Notes: generated by a model not told the origin, from the letters alone. Numbered from the stretch's first letter, positions 1-9,232 are shown. The stretch is DNA of 64,000 nt from Schaalia odontolytica (GCF_009730335.1 NZ_CP046315.1:2170001-2234000), one strand, 5' to 3'. Made by a program: numbers and translations.

Positions 1-984
1 CTGGCCGGTCTCGTATTCCTGCTCAACGATGTAGAAGATCGCGCGCAGAACGTCGATGCCCTGGGCGCCGCGGCGCATGGGGACCTTCGCCTCGTAGAAC
101 TCCTTGACGTCGGCAACCGTCTTGGCTCCGGGGACCTTGCCGGAGTTCAGGTACTGGACGAAGAGGCCGCGATCCGGGTCGGACCAGAGCGGGCCGTCGT
201 AGAAGTTGCCGGGGCAGATCGCGTTGACCTTCACGCCGTGAGCAACCATCTCGAGGGCGAAGGACTGGACCAGGCCGATGCCGCCGAACTTCGAACCCGC
301 GTAGGCGGCGTTCTTGTTCGAGCCGACCAGGCCGGACTTGGAGTTGATCTGGATGATGTCGGTCAGCCACTCGGGGGCGGTCGAGTGCTGGCGGGCCAGG
401 AGCTGGCCCAGGTGCTTGGTGACCAGGAAGAAGGCCACGTAGTTGATGTCGGTGGACAGGCGGAACGCGGAGGCGTCCTGCTCGAGGACGGAGCCGGCGC
501 GCACGATGCCCGCGTTGGAGACGACCAGGTCGAGGCCGCCGGTGACGCGCTCGATCTCGGAGGCCATCGCGGCGACGGACTCCTCGTCGGCAACGTTGAC
601 CGTGATCGGGTGGGCGACGCCTTCGCCGCCGAGCTCGGCTGCCTTTGCTGCGGCGCCCTCACCGTTCAGGTCAGCGACGTACACGAAGCACCCGGCGTCC
701 ACCAGGCCGCGCGCGATCTCCGCGCCGAATCCCTGGGCTCCACCCGTCACGAGGGCGACGCGGCCGTTGATGGCGCGCTCACCCGTGGCGGTGGCGCGAA
801 CCTCGAAAGTCTCCTCGCCGGCGCGCACGACGACGGGGAGCTCCGTCTCCTTCAGGGAACAGGGGCACACCTCGGTGAGCGGGCCGTCGAAGGTGACGGT
901 CGGCTCCGCCGAGCTGGGGGCCACGATGACCGGGCGTCCGAGGGCCTTCAGGAAGAGGCCGCGTACCTCGGGGGCGTTACTCAT
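1..984 (-). CDS. Short-chain dehydrogenase/reductase (SDR), 3' end beyond left edge
   Basis: The first 328 residues are visible and the frame is open to the left edge. A leader of about 70 residues with a CPC motif (residues 40-42) precedes a Rossmann core with the NAD(P)-binding motif TGGAQGFG (78-85) and, later, the catalytic pattern YAGSK. Such leaders are seen in SDRs related to sorbitol-6-phosphate dehydrogenase and to the dehydrogenase half of aldolase-SDR fusions of rhamnose breakdown, so a sugar-derived alcohol or aldehyde is a plausible substrate. That is inference. It is the last visible gene of the DeoR/2-oxo acid dehydrogenase operon, 27 bp after the PHP gene. The ATG start is certain; the substrate is unknown. 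Confidence 0.8.
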   Translation of the reverse strand, partial: MSNAPEVRGLFLKALGRPVIVAPSSAEPTVTFDGPLTEVCPCSLKETELPVVVRAGEETFEVRATATGERAINGRVALVTGGAQGFGAEIARGLVDAGCFVYVADLNGEGAAAKAAELGGEGVAHPITVNVADEESVAAMASEIERVTGGLDLVVSNAGIVRAGSVLEQDASAFRLSTDINYVAFFLVTKHLGQLLARQHSTAPEWLTDIIQINSKSGLVGSNKNAAYAGSKFGGIGLVQSFALEMVAHGVKVNAICPGNFYDGPLWSDPDRGLFVQYLNSGKVPGAKTVADVKEFYEAKVPMRRGAQGIDVLRAIFYIVEQEYETGQ

Positions 985-1011
985 GATGTCTCTCTTTCTC
1001 GACGATGATCG

Positions 1012-2319
1012 TCAGTTAATCGATGTGGCTCGGGCGGCAACAGCGGCGGCGTCCTCGCCGTCGGCAATCGCGCGACCCAGGGGCGCGTACTCGCTGATGC
1101 GCTCGGCAAGCGCCTCGGGGGTCAGGCGACCCGTGCGGCCCAGCAGGTGCAGGGAGGGGTCCACGGAGGACAGAGCCTCGTGCGCGACGAGGGCCCAGGT
1201 AGCCTCGTTGAGGTCCGCGAACTCGGGGCGGCGCAGCTCCTCGCAGGTGAAGCGCTGGCGCGGCTGGTTGATGTCCACGCCCGAGATCTCGAGCATGCCG
1301 TGGGCGGCCGCCAGCGCGTGGATGCGCTCCAGCTGCTCGGGGGTGTTGCGCGGGGGCATGTAGGTGACGGCGCGCAGGCCGATAGACTCCATGTACTCGA
1401 AGAGCTCGTCGAGGAAGTCATCCTCGAACTTCTCGGCCTTCTTGTCGCCCGTCGGCGAGGCAGACACGTCGCCCAGGTAGGCGTAGGTGGCGATCGCGCC
1501 GACCGAGTCGGCGAAGGCGACGACCTCGGCCGCGCTGGGCAGCTCATCGGTGGGCTGGATGTAGATGCGATCCAGGTAGTTGGCCTTGAGGACGCCCAGA
1601 AGGTCGTACATGAGGTGCGGGTTGTCCGCGTCGGAGAGCACGCGGGCGAGGGACTCGGGGACCTCGACACCCATCGAGTCCAGGCCCTGGACCAGGGCGG
1701 GACCACGGCCGAAACCACGGATGAGGGCCGAGGCCATCGCGGCCAGCAGGTGACGCTCGGTGATCCCACCGCCATTGGCGTACTGGGAGATGCCGACCAT
1801 GTCCGCCTGCGGGTCGAAGGGCTCCAGGCCCAGGTCGGTGAGGATCTTGTTGGCGCTCTCGGCCATGGCGAGAGTGCGCTCAAGGCGGGCGGCGCGCTTG
1901 GGGGCAAGCCACTGCGCGACCTTCTCGCGGGCCGGGGCGGGCACGCCCTGGACCGTCATGTAGGCGACGCCCTCGGAATCGGGGTTGTTGAGCTTGCGCT
2001 GCGCGAGCGGCGTGCCTTCGCCGAAGCGGGCGCGGATCTCAAAGCCGGTGACGGAACCCATGCCCAGGATGCGGGTCGCCTCGCTCATCTCAGCGGCGGC
2101 GCCGATCGAGTCGTGGTCGACCGATCCGACGACGCGCAGGCCGTTGCGGCGCGCCAGCAGGGCGGCGTGCGTGGGCGTGTAGGGGCTGAACGAGAAGCAC
2201 GTGTGAATGTGGTTATTCGATTCGGGCACCCAGCTGGGAAAGTGCTCGTCGGCCACGCCGGCGCGCAGCGCCTCGATGCGCTGGGCCGGGGTTGCTGCCG
2301 GGTCGTTGGTGATGTCCAT
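1012..2319 (-). CDS. PHP-domain metal-dependent hydrolase-like protein, function unknown
   Basis: Taken from the ATG at 2319 the protein is about 435 residues. It carries PHP-type metal-binding motifs HIHT (residues 37-40) and DHDS (68-71). PHP proteins are usually phosphoesterases such as histidinol phosphatase or the polymerase exonuclease domain, but this one matches no family I recognise. GAAGAGA lies 11 bases before the chosen ATG; an ATG at 2331 and a TTG at 2367 are in frame. It lies between the fused E1 gene and the SDR gene, so a small phosphorylated intermediate of the same pathway is a reasonable guess. Two hairpins separate it from E1, so it may be transcribed at a lower level. 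Confidence 0.75.
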   Translation of the reverse strand: MDITNDPAATPAQRIEALRAGVADEHFPSWVPESNNHIHTCFSFSPYTPTHAALLARRNGLRVVGSVDHDSIGAAAEMSEATRILGMGSVTGFEIRARFGEGTPLAQRKLNNPDSEGVAYMTVQGVPAPAREKVAQWLAPKRAARLERTLAMAESANKILTDLGLEPFDPQADMVGISQYANGGGITERHLLAAMASALIRGFGRGPALVQGLDSMGVEVPESLARVLSDADNPHLMYDLLGVLKANYLDRIYIQPTDELPSAAEVVAFADSVGAIATYAYLGDVSASPTGDKKAEKFEDDFLDELFEYMESIGLRAVTYMPPRNTPEQLERIHALAAAHGMLEISGVDINQPRQRFTCEELRRPEFADLNEATWALVAHEALSSVDPSLHLLGRTGRLTPEALAERISEYAPLGRAIADGEDAAAVAARATSIN

Positions 2320-2375
2320 GGGTTCTGCCATCTCTTCGTTGGGTGGAGAAAAACGGTATTGAAACAAGTATGTTG

Positions 2376-2419
2376 GCGAGGCCGGGGCACGGTGAGGAGG
2401 AGTGTAGCCCCGGCCTCGC
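2376..2419. terminator. Hairpin made of an inverted pair of the GAGGCCGGGGC element
   Basis: GCGAGGCCGGGGC (2376-2388) and its exact reverse complement (2407-2419) form a 13-bp stem with an 18-base loop. There is no clear T-run. It is one of several intergenic copies of a recurring element. Confidence 0.6.
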
Positions 2420-2450
2420 GGGCTCGCGTCAGGGAATGCGAGCCAGGGAC

Positions 2451-2484
2451 GGGGGCGGGCCGGAAAGGGGAACGGCCCGCCCCC
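2451..2484 (-). terminator. GC-rich hairpin directly after the E1 gene
   Basis: GGGGGCGGGCC (2451-2461) and GGCCCGCCCCC (2474-2484) form a perfect 11-bp stem with a 12-base loop. It starts 7 bases past the E1 stop codon and lacks a T-run, so termination is probably partial, leaving PHP and SDR expression reduced. Confidence 0.55.
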
Positions 2485-2490
2485 AGCGCC

Positions 2491-4944
2491 TCAGAGTCCC
2501 GCGCGGTTCAGGCGCGCGATCTCAGCCTCGGTCGCGTGCTTCGTGGTGGGCACGTGGCCGGGCAGCGGGAGGACACGCTCGTGAATCGCATCGAGGATCC
2601 AGGAGACCTGCGGGAAGAAGTACGACTCCATCTCGGGTCCGGGCGTGATGCCGTTGCGCGAGGCCACGACGGCGATCGGCGCGTCGAGCGCGTCGAAGGC
2701 CAGGGTCTGCACGTTGGCGGCGACCGTGTTGAGGAAGGAGCCACGCTCGACGGCGTCCGAGGTGAGGACCAGGCGACCGGTCTTCTTCACGGAGGCGATG
2801 AGCTTGTCGTAGTTGAGCGGGGCGACGAAGCGCAGGTCGATGACCTCGGCGCTCAGGCCATACTTCTCAGCCAGGACGTCAGCGGCCTCGAGAGCCTTGT
2901 ACACGGTCGCGCCGTAGGCAGCGATCGTGATGTCGGTGCCCTCGCGGCGGATCGCCGGCTCGCCCTCTTCGGTCTCGTAGTAGCCCTCGGGCACGCCGCC
3001 GGGCTCGAAGTCCTCGCCCTTGTCGTAAAGCTTCTGGCTCTCGAGGAACACGACCGGGTCGGTGCCGGCGAGTGCCAGGTTGAGCATGCCCTTGGCGTCG
3101 GTCGGGGTGGTCGGGAAGTAGACCTTCAGGCCCGGGATGTGAGCGACGAGCGCGCTCCAGTCCTGGGAGTGCTGAGCGCCGTACTTCGCGCCCACGGACA
3201 CGCGCAGGACGAGGGGCATCTTGAGCAGGCCGGCGCTCATGGACTGCCACTTGGCCATCTGGTTGAAGACCTCGTCACCGGAACGGCCCAGGAAGTCGCA
3301 GTACATGAGCTCGACGACCGCGCGGCCACCGGCCATCGCGTATCCGACACCAGCGCCCACGATCGAGGCCTCGGCGATGGGCGAGTTGAACAGGCGACGG
3401 TAGGGCAGGGCCTCAGTCAGGCCGCGGTAGACGGCGAAAGCTCCACCCCAGTCGCGGTTCTCCTCGCCCCATGCGGCCATCGTCGGATCGGTCTTGAAAC
3501 GGTGCAGCATGGCCTCGAACAGGCCGTCACGGAACTGGTACATGCGCATCTTGGAGACGGGCTTGCCGTTCTCATCGACGGAGGTGCGCACCTTCTTGGC
3601 CAGCGCCTTCACGCGCGGGTTGTCCTCGAGGTCGATCTCGGGGGTCGCGTCGTCGAAGGCCTCGACCTTCTCGTTGGAGAACATGACGGAGTCGATGTAG
3701 CCGTCGGCAACGCGCGGGGTGGTCTCGTCGTCGATCGAGAGCTTGAGGACCTTGACGAGCTTCTCGGTCAGCGAGGCCGTGTAGCCGTCGATCTCGTCCT
3801 GCGTGGTCAGGCCGTTGGAGATCAGCAGGTTGCTGTACTCCTTGATGCAGTCCACCTGCTCCCACAGCTCGACCTCTTCCTTCGTGCGGTACGAGGAGGC
3901 ATCCGACGGCGAGTGGCCGGAGAAGCGGTAGGTGATGGTGTCCATGAGGACGGGGCCGCGGCCCTCCTCGAGGATCTTCTTCTTGCGGGTGGTCGCATCC
4001 GCGACGGCCAGCGGGTTGAGGCCGTCGACACGCTCGGCGTGCATGGCCTCGGGGTTGAGGGCCGCGCCCACGCGGGCGAGGATCTCGTAACCCATGGTCT
4101 CGCCGAAGGTCTGACCGCCCATGCCGTAGAAGTTGTTGAAGAAGTTGAACAGGATCGGCGGGTTGCCACCGTCCTCCTCGCGCCACAGCGAGCGGAACTG
4201 GTCCATGGACGCGAAGTTCATGGCCTCCCACACGGGGCCACAGGCCAGGGCGGCGTCACCGACGTTGGAGATGACGATGCCGGGCTTGCGGTTGATGCGC
4301 TTGAAGAGGGCCGCGCCGTTCGCGACGGGGGCGGAGCCGCCGACGATCGCGTTGTTCGGGTAGGAGCCGAAGGGCAGGAAGAAGGTGTGCATCGAGCCGC
4401 CCAGGCCGCGGTTGAAGCCGGACTTACGGGCGAAGATCTCGGCGAGGGCGCCGAAGAGGATGAAGTTCTCGGTGAGGTCCTTCGTGTCCTTGTAGTCGAT
4501 CTTCTCGGCGTAGGACAGGGTCTCGCCGCCGAGGAAGTCCTTCATGATGCCCTCAAGCTGGCTCTCGTCCATCTGGTGCATGGCCGAGTAGCACTTGGCG
4601 AGGATTTCGCCGTGCGAGCGGTGGGAACCAAAGATGAAGTCATCGGGCGACAGCACGTAGCTCTGGCCGACGTAGGCGCTCTCCTGGCCGATGCCGAGGT
4701 GGGCGGGGCCGGGGTGGTTGTACTCGACGCCTTCCCAGGCGCCGGTCTTCTTGATGGAGTCCAGCATCGACTCGAAGGTGCGCACGACGATCATGTCGTG
4801 GAGCATCTGGACCATGCCCTTTTCGCCGTAGCGGGCGATCTCGGTGTCACGGTCGAAGGTGTACTGGTTGACGGGGACCTCGGGGAACTTCACGTACCCG
4901 GGGCGACGCACCTCATTGGGGTCGATGATAAGAGACTGAGTCAT
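2491..4944 (-). CDS. 2-oxo acid dehydrogenase E1, alpha and beta subunits fused
   Basis: The 817-residue protein joins an E1-alpha-like half (about residues 1-400) to an E1-beta-like half (about 440-817). The alpha half has a thiamine diphosphate-type stretch beginning GDAALACG and continuing to NN. The beta half has [12 protein letters not shown], matching the conserved AQHSQ region of E1-beta. E1 decarboxylates a 2-oxo acid and passes the acyl group to lipoyl-E2. Two separate subunits are usual for branched-chain, acetoin and many pyruvate complexes; a single fused chain is less common. GGAAGAG sits well placed before the ATG. E3 and E2 lie just upstream in the same operon. The substrate (pyruvate, acetoin or another 2-oxo acid) cannot be read from the sequence. 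Confidence 0.88.
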   Translation of the reverse strand: MTQSLIIDPNEVRRPGYVKFPEVPVNQYTFDRDTEIARYGEKGMVQMLHDMIVVRTFESMLDSIKKTGAWEGVEYNHPGPAHLGIGQESAYVGQSYVLSPDDFIFGSHRSHGEILAKCYSAMHQMDESQLEGIMKDFLGGETLSYAEKIDYKDTKDLTENFILFGALAEIFARKSGFNRGLGGSMHTFFLPFGSYPNNAIVGGSAPVANGAALFKRINRKPGIVISNVGDAALACGPVWEAMNFASMDQFRSLWREEDGGNPPILFNFFNNFYGMGGQTFGETMGYEILARVGAALNPEAMHAERVDGLNPLAVADATTRKKKILEEGRGPVLMDTITYRFSGHSPSDASSYRTKEEVELWEQVDCIKEYSNLLISNGLTTQDEIDGYTASLTEKLVKVLKLSIDDETTPRVADGYIDSVMFSNEKVEAFDDATPEIDLEDNPRVKALAKKVRTSVDENGKPVSKMRMYQFRDGLFEAMLHRFKTDPTMAAWGEENRDWGGAFAVYRGLTEALPYRRLFNSPIAEASIVGAGVGYAMAGGRAVVELMYCDFLGRSGDEVFNQMAKWQSMSAGLLKMPLVLRVSVGAKYGAQHSQDWSALVAHIPGLKVYFPTTPTDAKGMLNLALAGTDPVVFLESQKLYDKGEDFEPGGVPEGYYETEEGEPAIRREGTDITIAAYGATVYKALEAADVLAEKYGLSAEVIDLRFVAPLNYDKLIASVKKTGRLVLTSDAVERGSFLNTVAANVQTLAFDALDAPIAVVASRNGITPGPEMESYFFPQVSWILDAIHERVLPLPGHVPTTKHATEAEIARLNRAGL

Positions 4945-4977
4945 TATTCTACTCTTCCTTGACGTAGGGGATGTTCG

Positions 4978-6345
4978 TTAGAGCTTGACGGCCCACGCGG
5001 CTTCACGGATCACCTCGGAGACCGTGGGGTGCGGGAAGACGACCTGGCGCAGGTCCTCGACGGTCAGTTCCATCTCGAGGACGGCCTGAGCGCCCCAGAT
5101 CATCTCGGCGGCGTACGCGCCCAGCACGTGGATGCCCAGCACCTGGTGGGTCGTGGGATCAACGAGGATCTTCGCCTCGCCCGGTGCCTTGAAGCCGTTC
5201 TCCGCGATGAAGCGGCCGGACATGAGGGCGGGAACCTTGGCGACGAGGACATCGCGGCCCTCACGCTTGGCGGCGGACTCGGTCAGACCGACGCCGGCGG
5301 CCTCGGGGATCGAGAAGACGGCCCACGGAACGGTGTGCCAGCGCATGACCTCGCCGCGTTTCTTGGCGGCAGGATCCAGGATGTTCGCCGAGGCGATCTC
5401 CGCCATGCGGTAGGCTGCGTGCGCCAGGAGGGAACGTCCGGTGACGTCACCGATGGCCCACACGTTGGGCAGGTTGGTGCGCATCGTGTCGTCGACGACG
5501 ACGCCGCGGTTGATCTCCAGTCCAGCCTCTTGCGCGCCCCAGCCCTCCGTCGCGGGACGGCGGCCGACGGCCATGAGGACGACGTCGGCCTCGACGCTCA
5601 GCTTCTCCTCGCCCTTGGAGTAGTGGACGGTACCACCGTCGAGGGACTCGACGCGGCAGCCCAGCTCGAAGGTCACGTCCTTCATGGCGGCGCGGGCCTT
5701 GGCGGCCAGGTCGTCGTCCATGAAGGGAAGGATCTCGGGGGCCATCTCGATGACGGTCACCTGGGAGCCGAGGGTGGAGTACAGGGAGGCGAACTCGACG
5801 CCGATGACGCCGCCGCCGATGATTGCGAGGCGGGCCGGAACCTCGGGCAGCGAGAGGATGCCCGTGGAGTCGACCAGCGCCGGGTTGTCCTGGGTGCCGG
5901 GCAGCGGGGGCATGGCCGGCACGGAGCCCGTGGCGATGATGACGTGATCCGAGGTGTAGGTCGTACCCTCGACGGTCACGCGACCGGGGGCGTCGAGGTG
6001 GCCTCGTCCGTTGATGACGGTGACCCCCGCCTTACGCTCTGTGGCGGCGACGCCTGCGACCAGGCCCTTCACGACCTGGTCCTTCCAGGCCTGCATCTGC
6101 GTCCAGTTGACGGCCACGCCCTGAGCGTCCACGCCGAACTGGCTGGCTTCCTTGGCGTGCAGGTAGTTCTTCGCGCCGTTGAGCAGGGTCTTGGTGGGGA
6201 TGCAGCCCACGTTCAGGCAGGTGCCGCCCAGGTACTGCTCCTCCACGAGAGCGACCTTCTTGCCCGCGTGTCCGAGGCGCTCGGCAGCCAGGTAGCCGCC
6301 GGGGCCCGCACCGAGGACGATGACGTCAAAATGCGTGTCACTCAT
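4978..6345 (-). CDS. lpdA: Dihydrolipoyl dehydrogenase (E3)
   Basis: This 455-residue flavoprotein reoxidises the dihydrolipoyl group of E2 using FAD and NAD+. It shows an N-terminal dinucleotide motif GAGPGG, the redox-active disulfide in GGTCLNVGCIPTK, a second GGGVIGVE nucleotide fold and the C-terminal dimer-interface His in HPTVSE. Length is normal for the family. It lies 16 bp after E2 and 33 bp before E1, so the complex is co-transcribed. A copy dedicated to this operon, rather than a shared housekeeping E3, is likely but not proven. Confidence 0.93.
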   Translation of the reverse strand: MSDTHFDVIVLGAGPGGYLAAERLGHAGKKVALVEEQYLGGTCLNVGCIPTKTLLNGAKNYLHAKEASQFGVDAQGVAVNWTQMQAWKDQVVKGLVAGVAATERKAGVTVINGRGHLDAPGRVTVEGTTYTSDHVIIATGSVPAMPPLPGTQDNPALVDSTGILSLPEVPARLAIIGGGVIGVEFASLYSTLGSQVTVIEMAPEILPFMDDDLAAKARAAMKDVTFELGCRVESLDGGTVHYSKGEEKLSVEADVVLMAVGRRPATEGWGAQEAGLEINRGVVVDDTMRTNLPNVWAIGDVTGRSLLAHAAYRMAEIASANILDPAAKKRGEVMRWHTVPWAVFSIPEAAGVGLTESAAKREGRDVLVAKVPALMSGRFIAENGFKAPGEAKILVDPTTHQVLGIHVLGAYAAEMIWGAQAVLEMELTVEDLRQVVFPHPTVSEVIREAAWAVKL

Positions 6346-6361
6346 GAGTATTCCTCTTTTC

Positions 6362-7708
6362 TCAGGCCAGGACCGTCACGTCGATGTTTTCGATGGCGGC
6401 GACCAGGTCGCGCAGGAAGCGAGCGCCGTCCGCACCGTCGATCACCTGGTGGTCGATCGTCAGCGACAGGTTGAGGCGCTGCTCCACGCCGATCGAGCCG
6501 TCTGCGGCCACGGTCGGGCGCGGGGTAATCGCGCCGACGCCCAGGATGGCCGTCTGGGGCAGGTTGATGACGGGGGTGAAGGTCTCGATACCGAAGGAAC
6601 CGATGTTGGAGACCGTGAAGGTGCCGCCGCTCAAGAAGTCGGGCGACAGGGAGCCGTCGATCGCGCCGCCGGCGAGGCGCTTGGCCTCGTCGGAGAACGC
6701 CTTGAGGCCCAGTGCCTGCGCGGAGCGGATGACGGGGACGAGGAGGCCGCGCGGGGTGTCGCACGCGAAGCCGAGGTGGACCTGCTCGAACTCGGTGAGG
6801 ACGCCGTCCTCGAGGTGAGCGTTGAACACGGGGTACTTGAGCAGGGTGCGCGACACCGCGAAGCAGACCAGGTCGTTGAGCGTGATCTTGTTCAGGCCCA
6901 GGGCCTCGTCGGCGTTCTTGACCTTCTTGCGCATCGCGAGGATGCCGGCGGCGTTGGCCGTCGTGTTGAGGGTCAGCTGCGCGGTGGAGGTCAGGGACTC
7001 CATCATGCGCTTGGCGACGACCTTGCGCACGCCCTTGAGCGGGGCGGAGGTCGAGGCGCCGGGGAAGTCGGCGGCAGCGGCGGCGGGAGCCGCGACAGCG
7101 GTGGCCGGGGCAGCCTCTGCGGTACGGCCAGCGTCGGCGACGGACACGCGCCCACCGATGCCGGTGCCTTCGGCTGCGCTCACGCCGGCGGCGCGCGCGG
7201 CGGAGGTCAGGACGGGGCCGGCGGCGATCGCAGCGGCGACGTCACGCTCGATGACGCGGCCGTGGGGGCCGGAGCCCTCGGTGATGGCCGAGGCGTCGAC
7301 GCCGTTCGACGCGGCGAGGGCGCGGGCGCGCGGGGAGACGGCGCCGGTGGCGCGCTCGGTCGCGAAGGCGGGGGCGCCAGCCTCGGGGGCAGCGGCGACT
7401 TGCTCGGCGGGAGCGTCGGCTTCGGCGGGGGCAGCGTCGCCACCGGGAACGAGGCCGGAGATGTCCTCTCCGGGCTCACCGACGATGATGAGCGGATCCT
7501 TCACGGGGACCTCGTCGCCTTCCTCCCACAGGAGCTTCAGGACGGTACCCTCGGCGGTCGAGGGCACCTCCATGGTCGACTTGTCGGTCTCGATGGACGC
7601 GAGCGTCTGGTCGACGGAGACGGTGTCGCCTTCTGCGATCATCCACTCGACGATGATGCATGACTCAACAGAGTTGCCCAGCTGGGGCATCACCACGATG
7701 GTGGCCAT
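6362..7708 (-). CDS. Dihydrolipoamide acyltransferase (E2)
   Basis: E2 core of the 2-oxo acid dehydrogenase complex, 448 residues from the ATG behind AGGAGGAATT. It has one N-terminal lipoyl domain with the acceptor Lys43 in ETDKSTMEV, an Ala/Pro-rich linker, a peripheral-subunit-binding domain around VSPRARALAASNGVD, what looks like a second, weaker copy (TSAARAAGVSAAEGTGIGGR), and a catalytic domain ending with DHQVIDGADG, the acyltransferase His-Asp motif. It begins 10 bp after the DeoR gene, so the regulator and complex share a transcript. Acyl specificity is unknown. Confidence 0.92.
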   Translation of the reverse strand: MATIVVMPQLGNSVESCIIVEWMIAEGDTVSVDQTLASIETDKSTMEVPSTAEGTVLKLLWEEGDEVPVKDPLIIVGEPGEDISGLVPGGDAAPAEADAPAEQVAAAPEAGAPAFATERATGAVSPRARALAASNGVDASAITEGSGPHGRVIERDVAAAIAAGPVLTSAARAAGVSAAEGTGIGGRVSVADAGRTAEAAPATAVAAPAAAAADFPGASTSAPLKGVRKVVAKRMMESLTSTAQLTLNTTANAAGILAMRKKVKNADEALGLNKITLNDLVCFAVSRTLLKYPVFNAHLEDGVLTEFEQVHLGFACDTPRGLLVPVIRSAQALGLKAFSDEAKRLAGGAIDGSLSPDFLSGGTFTVSNIGSFGIETFTPVINLPQTAILGVGAITPRPTVAADGSIGVEQRLNLSLTIDHQVIDGADGARFLRDLVAAIENIDVTVLA

Positions 7709-7718
7709 GTAATTCCTC

Positions 7719-8468
7719 CTAGACGATGCGCAGCTTCGTGCGCTCGGCCAATTCCTTGATGGATTCTTCGGGGATCTCATCGTCGGTGATGATTCCGGTG
7801 ACCTCGTCGATCCCCATGAAGCTGACAAAGCCGGCTTCCTCATACTTGGAGGAGTCAGCGAGCAGCCACGTCTCTTGTGCGCGGGTACGCATAATGGAGC
7901 CGACCTGTCCACCTTCTACAAGCTGGGTGGTCAGACCCCGATCAACGCTGAACCCGTCGGTCCCAAGGAACGCGACGCGTGCGTTGAAGTCATTGATGGC
8001 GCGCTCGGCGACCGGCCCCACGAGGGACTCGGACTCGGCGCGGAAGTGCCCACCCGTCAGCGTGATGTTGAGGTTCGGGTTGGAGCGGGCGTTCGCGAAG
8101 ACCAGCACGGAGTTGGTGAGAACCTGAACCCCGCGCTTGCCGGCGAGGTACTTGACGATGAGGGCGCAGGTGGTGCCGGCCTCGATCATGATGCGATCGT
8201 CGTCGTGGATCATGTCGGCGGCGGCGCGAGCGATGCGCTCCTTGATCTCAACACGATCGTTCTGGCGCAGGTGAATGTTGCGGAAGGTGGTGGGACGCGC
8301 TCCTCCGTGCGTGCGCACGAGGTAGCCCTGCTCGTCGAGAGACTTGAGCGATGCGCGCACGGTGACGGGCGAAACTCCCAGATCGGAGGCAAGCTGCGCG
8401 ACGCTCACCTCACCCTCCCGGGCGAGGCGATCCAGGATGTAGTTCGTGCGTTCTTCTGCACGTCCCAT
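7719..8468 (-). CDS. DeoR-family transcriptional regulator
   Basis: 249 residues from the ATG at 8468 (AGAGG six bases upstream). The N-terminal winged HTH (TNYILDRLAREGEVSVAQLA and the following DLGVSPVTVRASL) is typical of DeoR/GlpR/AgaR repressors. The C-terminal part has the sugar-phosphate-sensing fold with the TNSVLVFANAR and LTGGHFR stretches. It is the first gene of the E2-E3-E1-PHP-SDR operon and is probably its autorepressor, released by a phosphorylated sugar. Candidate binding sites of the CTTTCG type lie in the region upstream. Confidence 0.9.
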   Translation of the reverse strand: MGRAEERTNYILDRLAREGEVSVAQLASDLGVSPVTVRASLKSLDEQGYLVRTHGGARPTTFRNIHLRQNDRVEIKERIARAAADMIHDDDRIMIEAGTTCALIVKYLAGKRGVQVLTNSVLVFANARSNPNLNITLTGGHFRAESESLVGPVAERAINDFNARVAFLGTDGFSVDRGLTTQLVEGGQVGSIMRTRAQETWLLADSSKYEEAGFVSFMGIDEVTGIITDDEIPEESIKELAERTKLRIV

Positions 8469-8512
8469 GGGGCACCTCTTCACAGAATCAGCGACATTCT
8501 TTGTCGCTTTCT

Positions 8513-8548
8513 CTTTCGTTAAGAAAAGAATAGTCACTAAAACGAAAG
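8513..8548. promoter_or_regulatory. Candidate DeoR operator (inverted CTTTCGTT / AACGAAAG)
   Basis: CTTTCGTT (8513-8520) and AACGAAAG (8541-8548) form a perfect 8-bp inverted repeat 20 bp apart, starting 45 bp upstream of the regulator's start codon. CTTTC repeats are the recognised element of AgaR-type DeoR repressors. Confidence 0.5.
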
Positions 8549-8657
8549 TATGCAACATCACGAGAAGGGGATTCACACAGGTGCACACAGGGCGCACAAA
8601 CGTTCAGGACAACGCCGTCCATTTTTCATTATTCAAAGATATTGCAGGGATAAACGC

Positions 8658-8691
8658 GCTGGTGGGCAGCTCTTACGAGCCACCCACCAGC
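8658..8691 (-). terminator. Strong hairpin ending the fucose operon
   Basis: Outer arms GCTGGTGGG (8658-8666) and CCCACCAGC (8683-8691) enclose a second stem GCTC-TTAC-GAGC, interrupted only by a 2x2 mismatch. It lies about 110 bp past the fucU stop codon. No T-run follows. Confidence 0.6.
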
Positions 8692-8731
8692 TATGAAACT
8701 GTCTTCTCTACCCCGGAGTCACCATTCAGTT

Positions 8732-8752
8732 GAAACGAAAACGAAACGAAAG
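8732..8752. promoter_or_regulatory. Tandem CGAAA repeats, candidate DeoR-family operator
   Basis: On the minus strand this reads as successive CTTTCG/TTTCG units (three CGAAA copies plus a partial one within 21 bp). This resembles the direct-repeat operators of AgaR-type repressors. It lies about 265 bp upstream of the DeoR gene and 49 bp past the fucU stop. Confidence 0.45.
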
Positions 8753-8800
8753 TGTTCGTCACCGATGCAACAAGGCACGCCCTGGGGCGGCAAACGGGTT

Positions 8801-9232
8801 TTACTCCCCGGGCTGGCGCACGCCGACCGTCAGGAGCAGGTTGCCGTACAGGCGCTGCTCGCCCGTCGCAACGATGATGCCGACGTTCTCGTCACGCGCG
8901 GCATCGTAGAAGTCCCAGCGGGAAATCTCGCCGAACTCCACACCGGGCAGAGCTGCGCGGAACTCGTCGTGGATCGGGATCTCCACCGGATCGGCGTCGG
9001 GGGCGGGGGTCATGATCTCTGCGCGCTCGATCGGAATCGTGCGCTTGAGGACGTCAAGGACCTGGCTGACATCCAGGAGACCCGGTGCAAGGTTGAGCGA
9101 AATGAGTTCGCAGCGCGGGTTCACACCCGTCGTGTGCGGGTAGTTCGCATCCGCCAGCAGAATCTTCGAGCCGTGGCCGGCGGCCGCGAGCGCGCGCAGG
9201 AACTGCGGGTGCGTCATAGGTCCATAGAGCAT
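8801..9232 (-). CDS. fucU: L-fucose mutarotase, RbsD/FucU family
   Basis: 143 residues, the usual length for FucU. The N-terminal stretch HPQFLRALAAAGHGSKILLADANYP contains the catalytic His of the family. FucU interconverts L-fucose anomers so that the form used by FucI is available. It is the last gene of the fucose operon, 13 bp after the LacI regulator, with a hairpin behind it. RbsD-type sugars are an alternative, but the neighbouring FucI favours fucose. Confidence 0.88.
   Translation of the reverse strand: MLYGPMTHPQFLRALAAAGHGSKILLADANYPHTTGVNPRCELISLNLAPGLLDVSQVLDVLKRTIPIERAEIMTPAPDADPVEIPIHDEFRAALPGVEFGEISRWDFYDAARDENVGIIVATGEQRLYGNLLLTVGVRQPGE

Larger units (their letters stand above)
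8469..8800. promoter_or_regulatory. 332-bp gene-free region: DeoR operon promoter and fucU terminator
   Basis: No credible coding sequence is present. The part next to the DeoR gene is AT-rich and holds CTTTCG-type repeats, the likely promoter/operator. The middle holds a strong hairpin ending the fucose operon, and the fucU-proximal part holds a run of CGAAA repeats. No exact -10/-35 pair could be chosen with confidence. Confidence 0.55.

Noticed and set aside
1147-4962. A very long open frame on the plus strand (about 1270 codons) opposite the PHP and E1 genes
   Set aside because: It is the antisense shadow of GC-rich coding sequence; the minus-strand genes have clear domains, ribosome sites and operon spacing.
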